A DNA stretch of 64,000 bases from contig NC_079505.1 of NCBI RefSeq assembly GCF_030052815.1, positions 25,436,843 to 25,500,842 of the forward strand, given 5' to 3'. The notes beneath the pieces are model-generated. The model saw only the letters and a program-made list of their open reading frames with translations, had not been told where the DNA came from and did no database searches. Shown piece after piece: positions 45,741 to 57,071 of the stretch (positions are counted from its first letter, which is position 1; the number at the start of each line of letters is the position of its first letter). The DNA comes from Hevea brasiliensis (Eukaryota > Streptophyta > Magnoliopsida > Malpighiales > Euphorbiaceae). A program made the translations under genes and the position numbers.

Positions 45741-46045
45741 AGAATAGAGTTCATGGAAGAGAAATGAGTCAAGGCAGAACCATGGGGGTAGAGAAGAAAA
45801 AAGAAAAATCAGAGGGCAATTGTATTGTGACCTTAAGGAAGTCTTTTCGGTGAATAATTTTCCTCAAAAAATTTTGAGGCTAAAAGAAAGTTTTGCAAAA
45901 AGAGGTCTCTCAGAGGACTAAGTTTTTTTTTAGAATCTCTAGCAAAATCAGCATGCCCATGATAGGAAGCAGCATACAAGAAGCACAAAAATCACAAAAA
46001 GAGTTTTGAGACCCAATCATCTCAATTTTTTCAAATCATGAAATA

Positions 46046-46520
46046 GATATTTTTTTGTAAGTCCTTAGACGTTGTTTAGGGCGCATGACATAGTTGTGTA
46101 AGGCATAGAAGAACATGCATCAACATGTCACCTGTGGGTGTGTAAGGCATACAATAACATGCATCACCACAGTTTCAAGTGTCGAACTACGAGGGGGTCT
46201 GATTCTTCCTCAGGATAGCGAGGGGGATACATAGGTAGTTTAGGACTGCGGTCCTAAATACGAACCCACAACATTTCATGACAGATGTTTTTTGGTAAGT
46301 CCTTAGACGTTGTTTAGGGCACATGGCATAGTTATATAAGGCATAGAAGAATATGCATTAACATGTCACCTGTAGGTGTGTAAGGCGTAAAAGAACATGC
46401 ATCACCACAGTTTCAAGTGTCGAACTACGAGTGGGTCTGATTCTTCCTCAGGATAGCGAGGGGGATACGTAGATAGTTTAGGACTGCGGTCCTAAATACG
46501 AATCCACAACATTTCAAATC
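46046..46520 (+). repeat. Tandem duplication of about 235 bp, Tat 3' region
   Basis: Sequence from TTTTTGTAAGTCCTTAGACG (about 46051) to ACCCACAACATTTCA is repeated from about 46287 to 46516, with a modest number of changes. Each copy contains two sub-repeats around TAAGGCATAGAAGAACATGC and the small inverted repeat TAGGACTGCGGTCCTA. Confidence 0.75.
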
Positions 46521-46770
46521 ACACAGTTGTCATTGTCATGAGACCGTAGCTAGTCTCATGACACAGAGTGTATCGACAGAGCAAGATGCACTCAATTTTC
46601 ACATGACACAGTTATCACTGTATGAGACCGTAGCTAGTCTCATGACGCAGAGTGTATCGACAGAGCAAGATACACTCATTTTTCACATGACACAGTTATT
46701 ACTATTATGAGACCATAGCTAGTCTCATAAGATAGAGTATGTCGAGCGAGTAAGATGTACTTGATTCTCA
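46521..46770 (+). repeat. Three tandem units with conserved hairpin, Tat 3' region
   Basis: Three units of about 85-90 bp each hold a hairpin around CGTAGCTA: CATGAGAC/GTCTCATG (46537-46560), TATGAGAC/GTCTCATG (46621-46644) and TTATGAGAC/GTCTCATAA (46705-46730). The outer pair goes from C-G to T-G to T-A between units. Each unit continues with AGAGTGTATCGACAGAGCAA. Confidence 0.75.
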
Positions 46771-46856
46771 TAGCCAATGTTTCATAGTTATTAGAAATTT
46801 AAGTTTCACTTTGACAAAAGTTGAGCAATGCATTCACATTGATTTTAAATTTCGCC

Positions 46857-46872
46857 AAGGTGGGGGGCAAAC
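46857..46872 (+). other. Polypurine tract of the Tat-like element
   Basis: AAGGTGGGGGGCAAAC lies directly before the 3' LTR start, a form typical of Tat and Athila elements. Confidence 0.8.
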
Positions 46873-49825
46873 TATAAACCCCTTATTTTGTGATGAGTAT
46901 GTGCATTGAGGCTGTGGGAAACCCGATGATGAAAAAATTATATGACTGTAAGATGTAATTGGAGGCATGGAGCTGAATTATTAATTTTGTGGCATGATCT
47001 TGAAAAATAATAATAATAATAATAATAAAGTTTTGGGGAAATTAATTTAATTAAATTTAAATAAAATTTTATTTTGTTTAAATTTAATATGGGTAGTTCT
47101 TAAATGAATCTAACTAAGTTTAATTGGGCTCCATGGGCTTAAGAAATCCTAGTTAGGAATTTTAAATGGGACCCATTTAATTATTTTCTAAAAATTAAAA
47201 TAATAAAATATCTCTCTCCTCCTTGGCCCCACTCTCTTTCTCACTCCCTATTGGTGCCTTCCATTTTTTCCTGTATTCCTATTGGTTGAAACACCTCACC
47301 CATATCCCAATCTTATTCGAATTCTGCAATCGTAGTTATTTAAGTCATCTAAACTTTATCACCCTAAGACTTTAAACCCTACCACACCTCTTCCTCACTC
47401 CCTATTAGTGCCTTCCATTTTTTCCTGTCTTCCTATTAGTTGAAATACCTCACCCATATCCCAGTCTTATTCGAATTCTGCAATCGTAATTGTTTAAGTC
47501 ATCTAAACTTTATCACCCTAAGACTCCAAACCCTATCACACCTCTCTCCCAAAACCCTATAAATACCCTACTAGAGAAGGGAAGAAAAGGAGGATGGGAG
47601 GAAAGAGGAAGAGAAAATTCAGAGCTATAGGAAATTTAGAGATATTCAAGACTCTTTGAGTTCTTCCTTATTTTTTCTTTTCTTCAAGAAGATTTTCATA
47701 CAAGATTTCTGAAAGGTCAGTTTTTATTGTTTTCTTTTCAAGATCTATGCCACACAATATTTTAATTCTATGCTCCTTGTCTTCAATTTATTTTATATGT
47801 TCATATTGATCATGTAATCATGTTTAATTTGAGGGGATACACAACTCTGCACATGTTTAGTTTCTGTCTCTCGTATTTTTATTATTTTTCTTTATTTTAT
47901 GAAATTTGTAAAAATTATATTCATATTCTACACGAAATTCCATTAATTTTAGGCTCAAGAATCACTAAAAAAGCTTTAATATTTTGTAAGTTATGACTGT
48001 TTGAAGTTAGGGTTCCTGTAAAATCTGATTTGCAGGATATCCGACTTGTGGAGCCCATATCTCCATTGTTCCTTAATATTTTTGTGCAAATCTAGTGTCT
48101 AAAATTAACTTCAGAATCTTATGAATCTTTTCCAATTGGCTTTGCATTCAAATATGTTGTGGTTAATGAGTTATGAATTTTACAAAAAAATAGTACGATT
48201 CTGTCACTTAGAAAAGTTACGATTTATGTAGACCATTCGGCTAGGGTTTTGCTTTGATTTATAAATTTTATGATCTTTTATGATATGTAGGCTATCTTCT
48301 GTAATTTTTTATTATTTTTAGGCACGTATAACTATTTTTAAAAAATCAGATTTCTTGCTACCGTTAATATGCCAGAATTTAGAAATTGTATATTTATGCA
48401 TGTTCTTGTATTTTCTTAGGTTTTAATTGATATTTGATCTATTTTTCTGTGTTTTTTTAATTCAAGAAGTGTTATGAAATGTTTGGATCATGTTAGAAGA
48501 CTTGGACTATTAGGTAGTTGTAACTAATTAGGAGTCTTAACCCTTTAGGAGACTAGAGTTAGAATCCAATGTAAATTGTTATTAATATTTTCTTTATTTC
48601 TTTTATTTTCTTTAGTTTCTTTATTTTTTTATTACAAACAAAATTGGTAAGTAGCCCTAAGGTAAGTACCAAAGAGGGCATTTGCGTGGAGCTTATATGG
48701 AGCTAAACGGGAGTAAGCCAGGGATATCATTGCCATACTAGAAGAGAAGACCCTTTTTTAAGGGTAGCTTGTCCCAATGGCAACTACATTTACCAACAGG
48801 TAAGTAGCTCTAAACTTCTCGAATAACTATTGGCATGAAATTGTAGTAATAATAGAACTTTTATTTGGTAAATTAAAATTAACTTTATTTTTAATTTAAC
48901 TGACTTTTACATGTAATTAATTTAAATAAATACTTTGTAAATTAAAATTAATCTTGTTTGTAAATTAAACTAACATTGACATGTAAAATAAATTTAATTT
49001 AACACTTAGTAATTGTAAAATAAATCTGCATGATAGAAATCTTTATTAGGTTGTAATTGTTTGGGCCTTATGTGATATTAGAATAAATTATACATGTACA
49101 AAATTAACTTAGTTCAATTATCCTTAGGGTAACTTGGTGAAAATTAATTAATTAGGTTAAATAGAAATGTAGGGTTATTTGAAATTGAATTTATTTGTAA
49201 ATTAAATCCTCAATAATAAATTAATTTTAGTTATCTGGTAAATATCATTTAAATAATTAGCAACCCCTTAGATAGGAATTACTTGTGTATGAAAATTGTG
49301 TGTAAACAATAACCCTTTGTGAATTACTTGCGTGTGTATGATTAGAATTACATTTTTTAGGATAAAGTTTAATAAAGGAATAATAAATAAGACTTCTAGA
49401 AACATTAGTAGAGGACTGGCACTCGAATCAACGAGGTTAGACCAGGCATAAGGGGTGCCTAACACCTTCCCCTTACGTACCCACTATCTCGAACCTAGAC
49501 ATTGGGCTATGGTAATGACGGTTGTGGGAACTCTGCAAGGAGTAAGTTGTCATCCATGACCCTCGGAAGAAACACTGAATATGTCCCGGTTATTACCCGG
49601 GTGGCGACTCCTGTCTATCTATGCCTTCGTGGCATAAATCGTTAGTACCGTGGTAGTGTTATGATTCTATTAGGATTGTATGAAGTGCATGTCTAGGAAA
49701 TGCTGTCTAAGGAGGTGGTACTTAAGTGAGACCATTGTGACTCCACCATCTTTCCTGGGCATTACCTGGTGTATTTTATATAATTCTAATGGATGATATT
49801 TTGCCTCACACCCTCCACCCTCACA
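46873..49825 (+). repeat. 3' LTR of the Tat-like element
   Basis: This is a full second copy of 38970-41948, starting TATAAACCCCTTATTTTG and ending CCCTCCACCCTCACA. Relative to the 5' LTR it has a longer AAT run near 47010, a shortened ATTTTATGAAATTTG near 47895 and a 26-bp gap near 49661. It is followed by ATAGC, the altered TSD. Confidence 0.9.
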
Positions 49826-49830
49826 ATAGC

Positions 49831-50250
49831 CATACGACCGGCCATGTTATATGGTAGTGAGTGTTGGCACTGAAGGAGTTATATGTGTCTAAGATAAGAG
49901 TTGCGGAGATGAGAATGTTAAGGTGGATGAGTGGCCATACTAGACTAGATAAAGTCCGTAATGAGAATATTAGAGAAAAGATAGGAATGGTGCCAATTGA
50001 GGATAAGTTGAGAGATGGGAGATTGAGGTAGTTTGGTCATGTGAAGCGTAGATATACGGAGGCTCCAGTTAGACAAGTAGAGCACATTAGGTTAGAGGAT
50101 AGAAAGAAAAGAAGAGGTAGACCTAAATCGACTTGGAGGAGAGTAGTACAACATGACCTAGAAGCATTACACATTTCCAAGAATTTAACCCAAAATTGTT
50201 TAGGGTGGAGAAAAAGAATCCATATAATAGACCCCAAATTTTTGGGATAA
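49831..50250 (+). pseudogene. LINE carboxy-terminal domain
   Basis: This is the last LINE coding piece: the RPAMLYGSECW block, then VAEMRMLRWMSGHTRLDK, IREKIGMVPIEDKLR and the GHVKRR ... RGRPKSTWRRVV region, ending IIDPKFLG and TAA at 50248. This carboxy-terminal region is characteristic of plant RTE-type LINEs. A TGA near 49873 and a TAG near 50030 interrupt it; the open frame from 50041 is the remainder, not a separate gene. The frame agrees with the piece ending at 38969. Confidence 0.88.
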
Positions 50251-50282
50251 AGGTTTAGTTGAGTTGAGTATTATTATTTCTT
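50251..50282 (+). other. LINE 3' tail and right TSD
   Basis: AGGTTTAGTTGAGTTGAGT is the short 3' end of the RTE element. ATTATTATTTCTT (50270-50282) is the right copy of the 13-base TSD. Confidence 0.7.
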
Positions 50283-51038
50283 AGCCTCTTATTCTCCATT
50301 AATTCTATTTTACCTTTTTTCCTTCAAACAAATTCACAATTACTAACTTCTAGTTTTAGAAATTTAAATTATTGGACAAAATTATCAAATGAAAATCTAG
50401 TACATTTCTCTCGTTTTTTATTAATTTTTATCAATTAGAAATTTTAGTGGCTTTTACTATTGTTGGAATCTCTTCTTTGCCAAAATTACATCATACTCAA
50501 ATTAGAAAAAAAATTTTTTCTTTCTTAGATTACAACTATAACATTTATTTTGTTTGATCTATAATTTTAATTAATTTATTTTTTATTATCACTTTAAAAA
50601 TTTAAAATTTTAATTTTAGATCATCAATTTATTGTAAATTCAATAATTCCTTATATTAAGTATTTATTATATTTTTTAATTAACAACAATTCTATTTAAT
50701 TTTTAGCAGTCAATAATTTTTAGCAGTCAATTTTATTAAGAGAAAAAAAAAATTTCTTTTATCAATTTACATTTATTTTATATGTGTTACTTTTACAGAT
50801 TATATATTTTATTTAGGCTCTTAAATTTAATTTCTGCGTTTGTTAATGCTTAAACTATAAGAATGTTTATTCTCTATTAAAAGACAATGTAACGCATGCA
50901 AGGTTTTTATCCCTTCATTAAATCCACTATTTCCAAACGAAAATTCCCCTTTATTTACCTTTTAATTATTTAACTATCATTAATAAGTGATGTAAACAGG
51001 GAATAATTATTTAAATAATGTGTTTTTAAAAATATTTT
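50283..51038. other. AT-rich spacer, no gene seen
   Basis: This AT-rich sequence lies between the LINE and the next probable LTR. I see no protein similarity, RNA gene or terminal repeat. A short local repeat, TTTTTAGCAGTCAAT, occurs twice near 50700-50730. Confidence 0.5.
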
Positions 51039-52832
51039 GTTAACACCTCGAATTTTTAAATAATTATTTTATATGTAAGTTATAATATTTTACTTTATTA
51101 AATATTATGGAAATTAAATTTGAATTTCTAAATTTTTAAAATCGGCTTTGATTTTCTTAAGGCAATAAATTTTATCTATTTTTAAAAATTAATTTAAAGA
51201 CCACGTGATAAATTTAAAAATATATTTGGACTCAAAATTTTTTGATTTTTTTGTAATTGTTTTAAAATTTTTGGATCTCTTTTTAGGTCCCAAAGCAGAG
51301 TAAAAAAAATTTAATTTCGTATACCCTAAATCGAATCGACCGAATCGAGCTGGACCGTTTGAATCGGACTAGCTTTTCTTATTTTTCTTCTCCCTTCTCC
51401 TGCGTCCTCGACCACCTCCCCTTTCCTCTTCATTTCTCTCTCCTCTCTCCTTCCTACTGCCGGCCACCACCTCGCCCTCCTCTCCAGCTCCTTGATGCAC
51501 TACCAGACCTCCTCCCCACTGTTGGCCGCTGCCCCAAACGCTAGAAAATCTGGCTTGAAACTCCCTCACGCAAAGCTCATGACTTTTTATTTTCCCATCC
51601 AAAATTCGGCCAATCCGGCTGGGTCTTATGTCCATTTTGTTCTACTCTCTGAGAGCTTTCCAAATATACAAAGAACACAAATTTTTATTGAGCAGTTTCT
51701 TCGATTTAAGCTTAGGAAGTTTTAGCCAATTTCAATTTTTGAGCTAAATTTCTCCCAAATTGGGAATCCCACAATAATTCCGAGAGTACCGGCATGCTCC
51801 ACTCGGTGAGAGCTTCGCAGTGATATAAATTTCAAACTTTTTTGACATAAAAAATCTTATGGGTCCTACAAACTTTGTAGTATATTTTTGAGCCTTAAAT
51901 GAGCTTATTTAATTTCATAAAAATTATATTCTAACTCTTAGTGTTGTAGACTTCGGGTAGGTACCTTTGTTTCGCAAAAATTTCACTGGCGACCAGATCT
52001 ACATTTTCAGGCCGGACAGATGAGCCGCCAGAGCCACTTTGGAAACGAGTCGAAATTATTCTCCTTGCCACCATTTTCAGATGCCTTGGACATGTTTAAA
52101 GCATTAGAATCGGCATAGGTAAACCTGAACTTCAAGTTCCCTTATTTACCTAGTACCAGGTTTAGAATAAAAATCCATAAAATATTCGTAGGTGGCTAGA
52201 AAATTATAATTCCTTTTGCAATAGTCTTATAGCTTTGTTAAGGACTACAGAGCAAATTTTAGAATTTTTAGAGCTAGTTTGAATGACTTTTACAAAATAT
52301 CAATTTTAATCCTTATAATTGAATTGTCGGACTGTCTGAGATTTGTTTGGATTGGAGGGCCTAGGAGGGGCCAGGTGATGTTATTGAGTTGACTTGTGAC
52401 TTTGGAAATGTAATTTGAGCTATTTTATAGGTTGGCTAAGTCCTAAGTACAGGAAAAATTCTATCAAATTTCCAGAATAAATTAGGGTATCTTTTGACTA
52501 TTTAAAGTCTTATTTTGAGTTACTGCTGATAAATTTATAATGTAATTATTTAGGTGATCAAAGTCAGCCATCCTCCTTCACTCAGCCGTCACAGTGATTC
52601 CCAGTGTACTGTGAGTAGATATTGATTTTATTTATAATTTCAATATTATTATACGTACAAGGCATGCTCATGTATTTACTTATAATTATATGCATATAGC
52701 TATTATGAGAACACTTTGTATTGCATTATTATTTGATGAAATTGATGTGGAGTGTTGCCTTAGGGTAATTTGAAGCTATAAGCATGTGTCAGTGTGCATG
52801 AGGTTTGGTACTGGATATGGGTAGGACGGGCA
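51039..52832 (+). mobile_element. Probable start of an unrelated LTR (family C)
   Basis: It begins TGTTAACACCTCGAATTTTT after an AT-rich flank and then changes to more balanced composition, with a pyrimidine-rich stretch (51370-51490) and long non-coding text resembling plant LTRs. No end, TSD or internal domain is visible, because the element at 52833 interrupts it. The open frames at 51359-51725 come from the pyrimidine-rich stretch and look spurious. It could instead be host intergenic or UTR sequence. Confidence 0.35.
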
Positions 52833-55800
52833 TGTAACACCCTCATACTAAGTAGTTCCATACATTCTATTATTCCAATGACTAATGTCTGTCTGGATAG
52901 CTAGAATGTCTGGAACTAAACTTAAATCACATAGAGAAGTCATAAACAAAAGTAATAAAGATCAAATGAGGTTGGATGAAAATGAGAGTAATGAAGCATA
53001 AATAGGTTAAATGAGCCTAGGTCCTAGCGATGAGTGACCTACATGAGAAGCGACTATAAATTCAATTGCTACCCTAAATTCATGTAGGACCTTATGGAGA
53101 CCTTAATAAAGGAATTATTTAGAAATTATTGGGAAATTAAAATCAAAGAAATGAAAAAAAAAAGAAGAAGTACAATTAAGTGAATCATAACCTAAGGACT
53201 CATTGGGTATTATTGAAAAAGATGGATTATAACCCGATGAGAGGCATTTTGGTCAATTCACTCCTAAAATTGACTTTTAACCTAAATTTCCATTAAAATG
53301 AGTGAGACTAAGATATTGAAATAAGAATTAATTAAGTATTATGTGTAGGGACAAATTAAATGGGATATAAATGGAATTAAAGCAATTGTATAAAAATTAA
53401 ATAATTAAAATTTTAATTTACATATTTAAATTAAGGATAATCATCTATAAATAAGACAAAAGACATAAAAAAAATCATCTTCTTTACTCCTTTGGCCGGC
53501 TCCCACTTCCCTCTCTGTCTTCACTAATTTTCCTCCATTGTTAAACATTCCTAAGCTATAGAAACCCCAATTTCTTCTATAAATTCCCTAAAAAATTTAT
53601 AGAAAACCTCTAATTAGCTTATGTTTAAAAGAGTAGAAAGAAGAGAATCAAGAAAATCTTAAAGAATTTGAAGGCTGAGAAATCTCCTGTAACACCCCTA
53701 TATTCGGTAGTGCGTTCTACCGTTCTAGTGACCAGTGTCTATCCGGATAGCTAGGATGCCTAGAACTACATCTAAATGTTAGTGAGAATACACAAAATAA
53801 TGAAATACAAGAAAGGAAAATACAAAAAAAATAAAGAAAAAATAATAGCAATGAAATGTAACCAAGTTAAACGAGCCAAAAATCATAGCGATGGGTGACC
53901 GCACCGGAAAGTTGCAGCGAGGACCGTTGACTAGCCCTGCACTGTGAGGAACCCTGAAAAATATTTTTTAGACTTAAATAAACATATATTGAAGTATAAA
54001 TGTCATTAGAAATATCAAAGAAAAATTAATTAATTAGTACAGAGAAAAATGAGAAATCGAGAAAATGACAAAACTCGGTGTTACCGAAAAAGTGGGAATA
54101 CAACCCGAATAGGGGCATTGTGGTCAATTGACACCTCGAGTTGCCTTTTGACCTAAATGTCCATTAAAAATAAATGATATTGCACTTAGGAAATGCCATA
54201 AAAATTAGAAGTCTATTACATAGAATAAATGAAGGAAATCTAAGGGATGTAATTGAAATTAACTAAAGTTGATTATTATAATGCTTAGGATGATTAGTGG
54301 AGCACTATGGGATTAAATAAACCTTTAAGTGGACAGATGTAAAAGCCATTTGGGACAGAAGATGAACTCATCTTCAACTTCTCAAAATAATGGCCGAATG
54401 GAACTCCATGGAAACTCCATGGCCGAAACATGAACAACCACCATGCACCTCCATTCAAGCCCTCATTTCACCTCAACTTCTTCATTAAAGCTTGCCTACA
54501 CAACTTGGTAAAGAGATTGGCAGCAAGAAGGAAGGGTTTTGATGAGTTTTTAACAAGCTTTAAATTAAGTAAGTGCTCATTTCCTCTCCTTGTCTTCATT
54601 AAACTTTGAGTGGATGTTGTGGGTAGTTGATTTGTGGAAGAATTTTTGAAGTTTGATGAATTAGTGGAAATGTGCATTTTGGCAGCCATGGAACCTCAAT
54701 AAGAACAACTTATTCTTTCATGTAAATAGTGGTTTGAATGATGATTTAAATGTTTAATTGTATTGAAGTTGAATTCCATGTGTAAGGTTTGAATTATAAG
54801 CTTGAAAAGTGAAAGTGGAAATTGATGGGTATGTGTAAACTTGTGGCAGCCTTATGAAGAAGATCAAAATGTGTTGTTTCATGGTTTGTTTTATGGAATT
54901 ATATTGTTGAATTATGTTATTTTGGATGGCAGCATGTATGTGTGTATAAAGGTTTGAATTTGGACATGTAAATGAGGTGCATTCATGTGTTTAATTGTTG
55001 TAATTGGACTTGGAAAATTCTAGGTTATAGTGTGTATATTGAGAATGATTATAAGCTGCCAAAATGACCAAAAATGTATTGTTAAATGTGTTAGTGGTAA
55101 GGTACAAAACAGAAATGACATGGAAGAGTTAACTCGATAAGCATAGGATGTGTAATTGATGAGTGATGAACAATGTGTAATAGGGCAGTATATGTTTTGG
55201 CTTAGAACCTTAAGTGTGTGGCTCTAATTGGTATGAGACCAATTGGAGGTGAAACTAGGCACAAAATGTGCCAACTTTCATGAAGGAAGCTTACCAAAAT
55301 TCTGCCTTGAAGATAACTTGAAAAATGACCAAATCCGGATTAGTGCTTTGAAAGCCTAAAAATTGACCATTTGGGCAGCAGTTGGTTTTTTGACCATAAC
55401 TCACTCAAAATAGGTCCAATTGATCTGAAATTTTTATCATGAATAGTTTAGACATATATCTACAATTCTTATGAGGACACCAACACCCAGAAATGATCAT
55501 AAGCAAGTTAAATAGCTTGCACACGTTCAGGTACCAAAACTGGCCGAACCAAAAGTGACCTAAAAATGACCTAAAGTTACCATTTTGGTACATTCTCTCC
55601 AGCATTGGTAAATTGACCATAACTTGGTCTACACAACTTAGAATGACCTGAAATTTTATCCCACGTGCAATAAGACATAGACCTACAAGTTTGTAGTTTG
55701 GACTGAAACCCGAAAACTGAGGGAACTAGGTCATCCGGCTAGGTCAAATTAGTATACCGAAATCCAGCAAATTGCAATAAAATGCAATATACTTGAAAAT

Positions 55801-56677
55801 GAATTTGGTAACATGTACCAGCACTAAAAGGCTATTAAATGTGATATATTGGTAAAATTAGAATTGACTCACTTAGAGCGCATCAAGGGTCAATATTATA
55901 GGTTGACTAATGAAATGAATTGAAGGGAATAGTACTAAGAAAATTTAAATATTGAATTTTATTGTTAGAAACAAATTCATTGAGTACTGAAACACTTTAA
56001 ATTGTGTGTTTCAGTTGAAAAGGATATTGAGAAGCATAAGAAACACTGAGTCAGGGCCAAGAGGCATATATCAGAGGTTTGTGCACAATAGTTATTTCTT
56101 TTGAATTTTTCAATTGAAATAAACTATGATTATTTGTATGTTATTGTTTTAAATTGTGTTTGTGCACAATAATTTTGATTTCTTATTTTCTACTTAAAAA
56201 TTTATTTGAACATTATAGTTTTAAATTGTGTCTGTGTACAATACTTTTTATATTCACTGCTTTTATCAGAAAATTTATTTGGAGAATTGAGTTATGAATA
56301 ATTTTTTATTGTTTTGACTTTGGGAATTTTTTATTGTATTGCCTACTTTGCAAATGGAAATTTTGAGATAAAATATAATTTGTGGTTTGTATGAAATATT
56401 TAAATATCGTGATTTGGAATTGTTTTGATTCACACTTGGCATGACAATATTACTATTTTCCTCCTCCATTTATGGGGTGAGTGTGACTATTTTCCTCCTC
56501 CATCTATGGGGTGAGTGTGATTATATTCCTCCCGCTTTGACTTGTCAGTCGGAGGTGAGTGTGGATGAGTACTCATTATTTAGGTAGCTTCCTCCCTCAT
56601 TGATTTTGATTATTGGAGTGAGTGTGTCTTGTCGTGGTGTACAACACGTCATGTGCGGAAAAATTATGTCATGGCCT

Positions 56678-56930
56678 AAATTGTGTTATCAATTGGCAAC
56701 ACTGTGTTATTCAGTTATTTGATCAAATTGTGTTATTGATTGGCAAAACCGTGTTATTCATTTATTTCATCAAATTGTATTATTGATTGGCAAAACTGTG
56801 TTATTCAGTTATATGGTCAAATTGTATTATTGATGGGCAAAATTGTATTATTCAGTTATTTGATCAAATTATGTTATTGATTGGCAAAACTGTGTTATTC
56901 AGTTATTTGATCAAATTTGTGTTATATGAA
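56678..56930 (+). repeat. 47-bp tandem array in LTR-B
   Basis: About five units have the pattern AAATTGTGTTATTGATTGG followed by CAAAACTGTGTTATTCAGTTATTTGATC. Each unit has two TGTGTTATT halves. I did not find the array in the other LTR-B copies, so it arose in this copy or a close relative. Confidence 0.7.
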
Positions 56931-57018
56931 CTTTGTAAATTGTGAAATGGAATTGTGAATTATTTGATTTGTGAATTGTCAATAAAAGATTTATATATCA
57001 CATTTCAAATTGTTATTG

Positions 57019-57071
57019 TGCACCACTAAGTAAATTTTACTCAGCAATAGCTTTTCATTGCTGTCGCAGGT
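57019..57071 (+). other. Double hairpin of LTR-B (copy 7)
   Basis: Stem 1 is CTAAGTAAA/TTTTACTCAG, with one mismatch. Stem 2 is GCAATAGC/GCTGTCGC, with one mismatch. CAGGT follows. Confidence 0.5.

Larger units (their letters stand above)
38970..49825 (+). mobile_element. Ty3/gypsy Tat/Ogre-like element, internally deleted
   Basis: This 10.9-kb element has LTRs of about 2.97 kb (38970-41948 and 46873-49825) and an imperfect TSD, ACAGC (38965-38969) and ATAGC (49826-49830). The LINE reading RTA-IRPAMLYGSECW is continuous across it. The internal 4.9 kb holds a polypurine tract, a degraded tRNA primer site, gag/protease-like and integrase fragments and a long repeat-rich 3' untranslated part. 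Most of the RT is deleted. The integrase C-terminal blocks and a G-patch-like GLGYEPIEEEEE motif are those of Tat/Ogre elements. LTR differences include an AAT-run length change and a 26-bp deletion in the 3' copy near 49661. Confidence 0.88.
898..50269 (+). mobile_element. RTE-clade LINE split into five pieces by nested insertions
   Basis: This is a non-LTR retrotransposon encoding an apurinic-type endonuclease followed by a reverse transcriptase. The pieces are 898-1918, 5400-6864, 19629-19643, 38637-38969 and 49831-50269, which add up to about 3.3 kb, a normal full length for plant RTE elements. Order and direction are preserved, and the protein reading continues across each junction once the inserted element and one TSD copy are ignored. 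The 3' end runs into GTTGAGTTGAGTATTATT, a simple-repeat tail typical of the clade. Stops and at least one frameshift show it has long been dead. It is the oldest layer of the left nest and the host of all other elements up to 49825. No other LINE copy is seen in the window. Confidence 0.88.

Noticed and set aside
51359..51725. Possible small host gene in the pyrimidine-rich stretch
   Set aside because: Low-complexity Ser/Pro/Leu composition, no domain, and overlapping frames on both strands; more likely an LTR or UTR-like stretch.
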